From Burkholderiales bacterium (GTDB taxonomy: Bacteria > Pseudomonadota > Gammaproteobacteria > Burkholderiales > Burkholderiaceae): 10,058 nt of DNA. Position numbers and translations under genes: made by a program. Position 1 is the stretch's first letter, and each line of letters starts with the position of its first letter. The stretch spans positions 1-10,058 of the forward strand of contig CANBQJ010000134.1 in assembly GCA_947371645.1 (NCBI GenBank), given 5' to 3'. This document shows positions 5,792 to 10,058 of this stretch, one piece after another. A model generated the notes under the pieces. The model was not told the origin of the DNA and made no database searches. It saw only the letters and a list, made by a program, of their open reading frames with translations.

Positions 5792-6568
5792 TCAAGGGGC
5801 CGATGCGGCTGGCCCCACTGCCGACGCGGCCGAAGCCGACGGTGCAGCAGACTCTGGCGTCTCGAGCAGGGGTGGCTCGTCTTCTTCGGGCGGGTCGCCC
5901 TCGTAAATCAGGTTCTGGCGACGCTGCAGGAAGGCATCGCGCAGGAATGCGTACTTGTCCAGCGCCACATCGTCGATCAGGTTGCCCGCGTCCAGCAGCG
6001 AAGCGCGCAGGCGCACGGCATCGGCCACGCGCAGCAGGTTGACCTCACGCGGGTAGGTGCCCAAGGTGGACATCGAGAAATACAGGTCGCCTGGCAGGCC
6101 GATGGAGTCACGCAAGGTCGACGGCCCGAGGAAGGGCCACACGATGTAGGCGCCTGGCTTGACACCCCACACGCCCAGGGTCTGGCCGAAATCTTCATTC
6201 TGGCGATCAAGCTGCATGTAGCTGGCCATGTCGATGGTGCCCAGCAGGCCGAAGGTGGTGTTGACCGTCACCCGGATCACGCCCAGGGTGCCGTCCTTGA
6301 AGCGCCCCTGGAAGAAGAGGTTGGCCGTGGACCAGACGTCCTTGAGGTTGCCCGCGAAGTTGTTGATGGCCGTGCGCAACGGCTCCGGCGTGATGGCCTT
6401 GTAGCCTTCAGCCGCCGGTTTGAGCACATAGACATCGGCTTTTTCGTTGAACGCAAAGACCTTGCGGTTCCAGCCTTCCAGAGGGTCAGGCTTGCCCGGG
6501 GAGGCGCAGGCGCTCAAACCCAAGGTCACCACCAGCGCTGCAGCCAGCGTCGTCGCCTTCAAGCTCAT
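5792..6568 (-). CDS. mlaA: Outer-membrane lipoprotein MlaA (VacJ)
   Basis: MlaA is a ring-shaped lipoprotein in the inner leaflet of the outer membrane that removes misplaced phospholipid from the outer leaflet and hands it to MlaC. The 258-residue protein has a signal peptide with lipobox LSAC, lipidated at Cys21. Residue +2 is Ala, not Asp, which fits outer-membrane sorting. The VacJ domain is complete: DPLEGWNRKVFAFNE (about 28-42), INNFAGNLKDVWSTAN, VNTTFGLLGTIDMAS, and FGQTLGVWGVKPGAYIVWPF followed by LGPSTLRDS. The last 35 residues are Pro/Ala/Ser-rich and acidic, probably disordered. The ATG overlaps the mlaD stop by four bases (ATGA), and AAGGA lies 9 bases upstream inside mlaD. In E. 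coli mlaA is unlinked to the other mla genes; here it is in the operon. Confidence 0.97.
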   Translation of the reverse strand: MSLKATTLAAALVVTLGLSACASPGKPDPLEGWNRKVFAFNEKADVYVLKPAAEGYKAITPEPLRTAINNFAGNLKDVWSTANLFFQGRFKDGTLGVIRVTVNTTFGLLGTIDMASYMQLDRQNEDFGQTLGVWGVKPGAYIVWPFLGPSTLRDSIGLPGDLYFSMSTLGTYPREVNLLRVADAVRLRASLLDAGNLIDDVALDKYAFLRDAFLQRRQNLIYEGDPPEEDEPPLLETPESAAPSASAASAVGPAASAP

Positions 6569-7053
6569 TTGCCGCCGTCCTTGGCGCCGTCTTTGGCACC
6601 GTCAGCAGCCTTGCTGTAGAGGAACTGGCTGATGAGGTTTTCCAGCACGATGGCCGACTGGGTGCTCTTGATGACGTCACCCTGGGCCAGGTTGGTCTCG
6701 CCATAGCCGGGCTCCAGGCCGATGTACTGCTCGCCCAGCAGGCCGGCGGTCAGGATCTTGGCCGAGGTGTCCTTGGGGAAGGCCACGCCCTTGTTGAGCG
6801 TGATGTCCACCTGGGCCTGGAAAGTCTTGCCGTCGAAGGTGATGGACTTGACGCGCCCCACCACCACGCCGGCGCTCTTGACCGCAGCCTGGGCCTTGAG
6901 GCCGCCGATGTTATCAAAGCGGGCGGTGACGTTGTAGCCCGCATCGAATGAGAAGGTGAGCAGGTTGCCGGCCTTCAGCGCCAGGAAGACGATGGCCGCG
7001 CCACCCAGCAGCACGAAGAGACCGACCCAGAAGTCGTGACGTTGGCTTTGCAT
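6565..7053 (-). CDS. mlaD: MCE-domain phospholipid-binding subunit MlaD
   Basis: MlaD anchors in the inner membrane and forms a hexameric ring with a hydrophobic pore over the MlaE dimer. The 162-residue protein starts with a short cytoplasmic tail and one membrane helix (about 8-27), then the MCE domain (about 38-117). The core ARFDNIGGLKAQAAVKSAGV and VVGRVKSI matches E. coli closely, and GLLGEQYIGLEPG (about 104-116) is the conserved pore-loop region. SAIVLENLISQFLY (about 133-146) is the C-terminal helix. E. coli MlaD is about 20 residues longer; here the tail is replaced by three DGAK-like repeats. It starts 10 bases after the mlaE stop with only a weak GAAAG as possible Shine-Dalgarno, and its stop overlaps the mlaA start. 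Confidence 0.97.
   Translation of the reverse strand: MQSQRHDFWVGLFVLLGGAAIVFLALKAGNLLTFSFDAGYNVTARFDNIGGLKAQAAVKSAGVVVGRVKSITFDGKTFQAQVDITLNKGVAFPKDTSAKILTAGLLGEQYIGLEPGYGETNLAQGDVIKSTQSAIVLENLISQFLYSKAADGAKDGAKDGGK
6569..6605 (-). repeat. 12-bp tandem repeat (about three copies) at the 3' end of mlaD
   Basis: Three adjacent 12-base units encode DGAK-DGAK-DGGK at the MlaD C-terminus, differing by single bases. The last junction, AAGGA (6578-6582), is also the ribosome binding site of mlaA, 9 bases before its ATG. Copy-number change would lengthen or shorten the MlaD tail in frame. Confidence 0.75.
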
Positions 7054-7063
7054 GGTGTAACTT

Positions 7064-7849
7064 TCAGAGGGAGAACATCATGGCGGTGAGCACGAAATCG
7101 AGTGCCAGCACGGCCAGAGAAGCCATGACCACGGTGCGGGTGGTGGCCAGGGACACGCCTTCAGGCGTGGGTTGCGATTCATAACCTTGCAGCAGGGCCA
7201 GGAAGGTGACGGCCACGCCGAACACCAGGCTCTTGAGGGTGCCGTTGCCGACGTCGGCGAAAGCGTCCACACCGCTTTGCATCTGCGACCAGAAGGCGCC
7301 GTTGTCCACGCCGATCATGACCACGCCGACCACCCAGCCGCCCAACACGCCCACGGCAGAGAACACCGCAGCCAGCAAGGGCATGGCGATCACACCCCCC
7401 CAGAAGCGCGGGGCCAGCACGCGCTGAACCGGGTCGACGGCCATCATCTCCATGGCGGTGAGCTGCTCACCCGCCTTCATCAGGCCGATGCCGGCGGTGA
7501 GCGCGGTGCCGGCGCGGCCGGCATACAGCAGCGCGGCCACCACGGGCCCGAGCTCTCGCACCAGCGACAAGGCCACCATCAGCCCCAAGGCCTCGCTGGA
7601 GCCATAGCGTTGCAGCACGTAGTAGCCCTGCAGGCTGAGCACGAAGCCCACGAACAGGCCCGAGACCACGATGATGGCCAGCGAGTAATTGCCCAGGAAA
7701 AAGATCTGCTCGACGAGCAGCCGCGGCCGTCTGAGCACGGCACCCAGCGACAGCAACAAACGCAAGAGCAGCCGGGTGCTGTGGCCGACGTCGGTGATCT
7801 TGAGGCGCACCGCCTCGCCCACCCGAGTGGGGCTCAACCAGCCGATCAT
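7064..7849 (-). CDS. mlaE: Phospholipid ABC transporter permease MlaE
   Basis: MlaE is the inner-membrane permease; two copies pair with two MlaF ATPases under the MlaD ring. The 261-residue length matches E. coli (260). An amphipathic N-terminal segment (about 25-40) precedes hydrophobic helices at roughly 55-75, 88-110, 150-180, 205-222 and 240-258. The family hallmark [16 protein letters not shown] (about 99-114), [16 protein letters not shown] and [10 protein letters not shown] (about 131-140) is the coupling-helix region that contacts MlaF. The ATG overlaps the mlaF stop by four bases (ATGA), with a GGGG-type weak Shine-Dalgarno 7-8 bases upstream, so translation is probably coupled. The mlaD start follows 10 bases after the stop. 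Confidence 0.97.
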   Translation of the reverse strand: MIGWLSPTRVGEAVRLKITDVGHSTRLLLRLLLSLGAVLRRPRLLVEQIFFLGNYSLAIIVVSGLFVGFVLSLQGYYVLQRYGSSEALGLMVALSLVRELGPVVAALLYAGRAGTALTAGIGLMKAGEQLTAMEMMAVDPVQRVLAPRFWGGVIAMPLLAAVFSAVGVLGGWVVGVVMIGVDNGAFWSQMQSGVDAFADVGNGTLKSLVFGVAVTFLALLQGYESQPTPEGVSLATTRTVVMASLAVLALDFVLTAMMFSL

Positions 7850-8685
7850 GTGCGCACCCCGAAGTCCTGCCCGGCCGTGGCCGCCGGGTAGTGGAAACGC
7901 ACCGGGCCATCGGGCTTGCCGTACACGAACTGGTGCACCAGCGGGTCTTCGCTGGCGCGCATCTCATCGGGGCTGCCCTGCGCCACGATGTGCCCATTGG
8001 CCAGCAACACAACGTGGTCGGCGATCAGGAAGGTTTCTTCCACGTCGTGGGACACCAGCACGCTGGTCAGGCCCATGGTGTCGTTGAGCTCGCGGATCAG
8101 GCGCGCGGCCACGCCCATGGAAATCGGGTCCAGGCCGGCAAAGGGTTCGTCGTACAGCATCAGCTCCGGATCGAGCGCCATGGCACGGGCCAGGGCCACG
8201 CGGCGCGACATGCCACCCGAGACTTCGCTGGGCATGAGGTCGCGCGCACCGCGCAGGCCCACCGCATTGAGCTTCATCAGCACCAGGTCGCGGATGATGG
8301 CCTCAGGCAGCCGGGTGTGCTCGCGCAGCGGGAAGGCCACGTTCTCGAACACGGACAGGTCGGTGAACAAGGCGCCGAACTGGAAGAGCATGCCCATCTT
8401 GCGGCGCGCGGCCATCAGGCCCTTGGCGTCCAGCGAAGCGATGTCCTGCCCATTGACCAGCACCTGGCCCTTCTGGGGAGACACCTGGCGGCCGATCAGG
8501 CGCAAGACCGTGGTCTTGCCGCCACCGGATGTACCCATGAGTGCCACGACCTGGCCGCGAGGCACCTCGAGGTTGATGTCCTCGAGGATGACCCGGCTGC
8601 CGTAGCCGAAGGTGACGCCGCGCAGCGACACCATGGCGGTGGCTGGTGCATCGGGGGATTCGGGTGTGGAAGGCGTGTCTTGCAT
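7846..8685 (-). CDS. mlaF: Phospholipid ABC transporter ATP-binding protein MlaF
   Basis: MlaF is the cytoplasmic ATPase that powers the MlaFEDB complex. The 279-residue protein has all ABC motifs: Walker [10 protein letters not shown] (51-59), Q-loop FQFGALF (about 101-107), signature VSGGMSRR (about 155-162), Walker B LMLYDEP (about 175-181), D-loop GLDP and H-loop SHD (about 212-214). The start is uncertain. The ATG at 8685 gives a Pro/Ser/Thr-rich N-extension of 17 residues; an ATG at 8634 would start directly at the ABC fold. Neither has a clear Shine-Dalgarno, and the frame upstream of 8685 runs through a terminator hairpin. The U-tract of that terminator ends 4 bases before this ATG. 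It heads the mlaFEDACB operon. Confidence 0.96.
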   Translation of the reverse strand: MQDTPSTPESPDAPATAMVSLRGVTFGYGSRVILEDINLEVPRGQVVALMGTSGGGKTTVLRLIGRQVSPQKGQVLVNGQDIASLDAKGLMAARRKMGMLFQFGALFTDLSVFENVAFPLREHTRLPEAIIRDLVLMKLNAVGLRGARDLMPSEVSGGMSRRVALARAMALDPELMLYDEPFAGLDPISMGVAARLIRELNDTMGLTSVLVSHDVEETFLIADHVVLLANGHIVAQGSPDEMRASEDPLVHQFVYGKPDGPVRFHYPAATAGQDFGVRT

Positions 8686-8689
8686 GGAC

Positions 8690-8720
8690 AAAAAAAGAGG
8701 GCCGGAATACACCGGCCCTC
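8690..8720 (-). terminator. Intrinsic terminator between gltD and mlaF
   Basis: On the - strand a perfect 9-bp GC-rich stem (arms 8712-8720 and 8697-8705) with a 6-base loop is followed directly by seven Ts (8696-8690). This is a textbook rho-independent terminator, about 97 bases after the gltD stop, so it should end glt transcripts. On the + strand the stem has no following T-tract. Unusually, the mlaF ATG begins only four bases after the T-tract, so the terminator occupies the place where the mlaF ribosome binding site would be. Confidence 0.9.
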
Positions 8721-8722
8721 GG

Positions 8723-8752
8723 ATCATAGGCGATCAGCGTCAAGCCGGTCGC
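8723..8752 (-). promoter_or_regulatory. Candidate sigma-70 promoter of the mla operon
   Basis: On the - strand TATGAT (8728-8723, 5 of 6 with consensus) is preceded at 18 bp by the poor -35 GCGACC (8752-8747). A start about 7 bases downstream would fall near 8716, inside the first arm of the terminator. Such transcripts would form only a shortened stem and might escape termination, while glt read-through RNA would form the full one. The -10 is good, the -35 weak; this is inference. Confidence 0.3.
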
Positions 8753-8816
8753 CGCCAACTTGGGGATGGCACAACAGCCCTGCGGCCATCTTTACCCCCT
8801 GCTGACAAAAGCCCAA

Positions 8817-10058
8817 TCATCGTGGCAAGTTCGTGGCACCCATGAGGAAGGCATCGACCTCGCGGGCGGCCTGGCGGCCTTCGCGGATGGCCCACACCAC
8901 CAGGGACTGGCCCCGGCGCACGTCGCCCGCAGCGAAGACCTTGTCCACGTTGGTGCGGTAGCCGCCCACGTCGGTCGAAGCCTTGGCGTTGCCTCGGCCG
9001 TCCTTGTCGACACCAAAGCCCGTCAGCATGGTGTCCACCGGGTTCACGAAGCCCATGGCCAGCAGCACCAGATCGGCCTTGAGGACCTGCTCGGAGCCGG
9101 GCACTTCGACGAACTTGCCGTCCTTGAACTCCACGCGCACGGTCTTGACGCCGGTGACCTTGCCGCCCTCGCCCAAAAATTCTTTGGTGGCGATGGCGAA
9201 CTCGCGTTCGCAGCCTTCTTCGTGGCTGGACGAGGTGCGCATCTTGATCGGCCAGTAGGGCCAGGTCAGGGCCTTGTTTTCCTCTTCCGGAGGCTGGGGC
9301 ATCAGCTCGAACTGGATCACGCTCTTGGCGCCGTGGCGGTTGGACGTGCCCACGCAGTCGGAGCCAGTGTCGCCGCCGCCGATCACGACCACGTTCTTGC
9401 CCGTGGCCATGATCTGGTCCTTGACCTTGCCGCCGGCGTTCACGCGGTTTTGCTGCGGCAGGAACTCCATCGCGAAGTGGATGCCGGCCAGGTCGCGGCC
9501 AGGCACGGGCAGGTCGCGCGACTGCTCGGAGCCACCGGCCAGCACCACGGCGTCGAAGTCCTTCTTGAGCTGCTCGGGCGTGACGGTGTCCTTGGCCCAG
9601 TTGGTGACCTTGGAACCCTTGGGCAGCTCGCCCACGATGGTGTTGGTCTTGAAGACCACACCTTCGGCTTCCATCTGCTTGACGCGGCGGTCGATGTGCG
9701 ACTTGTCGAACTTGAAATCGGGGATGCCGAAACGCAGCAGGCCACCGATGGTGTCGTTCTTCTCGAACACCGTCACGCTGTGGCCGGCGCGGGCCAGCTG
9801 CTGGGCCGTGGCCATGCCGGCAGGGCCGGAGCCCACGACGGCAATTTTCTTGCCCGTTTTGACCTTGGGCGGCAGGGGCTTGATCCAGCCCTCGGCCCAG
9901 GCGCGGTCGACGATCGCGTGCTCGATGGACTTGATGCCCACCGGGTCGGTGTTGATGTTGAGCACGCAGGCGGCTTCGCAAGGCGCCGGGCAGACACGCC
10001 CCGTGAAGTCGGGGAAGTTGTTGGTGCTGTGCAGCACCTCGATCGCGTTCTGCCAGTC
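8817..10058 (-). CDS. gltD: Glutamate synthase (NADPH) small subunit, N-terminus outside the window
   Basis: GltD supplies electrons from NADPH, via FAD and Fe-S clusters, to the large subunit GltB, which makes glutamate from glutamine and 2-oxoglutarate. The visible 413 residues are the C-terminal part of a protein usually about 470-490 long; the frame is open to the window edge, so about 60-80 residues are missing. The visible part begins [16 protein letters not shown] and shows Cys23, Cys27 and Cys31 of an Fe-S motif (CPAPCEAAC). The FAD-binding GSGPAG follows at 76-81, then the NADPH-binding GGGDTG (227-232), and the C-terminal FAD motif [17 protein letters not shown]. An in-frame GTG at 10037 is an internal Val codon, not the start. 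gltB is expected just beyond the right edge. The terminator at 8690-8720 ends this transcript. Confidence 0.96.
   Translation of the reverse strand, partial: DWQNAIEVLHSTNNFPDFTGRVCPAPCEAACVLNINTDPVGIKSIEHAIVDRAWAEGWIKPLPPKVKTGKKIAVVGSGPAGMATAQQLARAGHSVTVFEKNDTIGGLLRFGIPDFKFDKSHIDRRVKQMEAEGVVFKTNTIVGELPKGSKVTNWAKDTVTPEQLKKDFDAVVLAGGSEQSRDLPVPGRDLAGIHFAMEFLPQQNRVNAGGKVKDQIMATGKNVVVIGGGDTGSDCVGTSNRHGAKSVIQFELMPQPPEEENKALTWPYWPIKMRTSSSHEEGCEREFAIATKEFLGEGGKVTGVKTVRVEFKDGKFVEVPGSEQVLKADLVLLAMGFVNPVDTMLTGFGVDKDGRGNAKASTDVGGYRTNVDKVFAAGDVRRGQSLVVWAIREGRQAAREVDAFLMGATNLPR

Noticed and set aside
4796..6619. A 607-codon open frame on the + strand opposite mlaB, mlaC and mlaA
   Set aside because: Same cause: a shadow of GC-rich coding on the opposite strand; it crosses three real genes and their gaps.
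8686..8727. ATG at 8727 as the start of mlaF
   Set aside because: Its reading frame would pass through the terminator hairpin and T-tract, giving an extension unlike any MlaF.
1..10058. Mobile elements, CRISPR arrays, phage or defence genes
   Set aside because: No transposase or integrase motifs, terminal inverted repeats, regularly spaced repeats or composition shift were seen; all genes are core housekeeping families.

Overview
The window is chromosomal core-genome DNA from a GC-rich beta-proteobacterium, most likely order Burkholderiales (Comamonadaceae or the Leptothrix/Rubrivivax group). This is judged from strong third-position G/C bias, the protein sequences (RpoH, Tal, Pgi, MlaFEDACB, GltD), and a mla operon that carries mlaA between mlaD and mlaC. 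Genus assignment is inference. No mobile element, CRISPR array, tRNA or rRNA is visible.

Layout, left to right. Bases 1-323 are a gene-free, AT-richer control region in front of rpoH. It holds a perfect CIRCE operator (262-288) overlapping a sigma-E-like promoter (246-273), plus several unexplained dyads further upstream. rpoH (324-1244, + strand) encodes the heat-shock sigma factor. Everything after it is on the - strand, read right to left: gltD (8817-10058, N-terminus beyond the window), an intrinsic terminator (8690-8720), mlaF-mlaE-mlaD-mlaA-mlaC-mlaB (8685 down to 4705), tal (4590-3604), pgi (3595-1964) and a HAD-family phosphatase (1910-1254). The phosphatase converges on rpoH with only 9 bases between the two stop codons.

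How the genes work together. The mla genes make a complete retrograde phospholipid pathway: outer-membrane lipoprotein MlaA, periplasmic carrier MlaC, and the inner-membrane MlaFEDB ABC complex. Their tight spacing, including two 4-base ATGA overlaps, marks one operon. tal, pgi and the HAD phosphatase form a sugar-phosphate group (pentose phosphate pathway, glucose-6-P/fructose-6-P exchange, possible sugar-phosphate hydrolysis) that follows mlaB after 114 bases and may be co-transcribed with it. gltD is the end of the glutamate synthase operon and is separated from mla by the terminator.

The most interesting non-coding signals are two. The first is the superposition of an HrcA operator and a sigma-E-like promoter in front of rpoH. 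The second is the terminator whose U-tract ends four bases before the mlaF start codon, with a possible promoter whose start point would fall inside the terminator stem. The genes themselves are conserved families; I see no novel protein system here.
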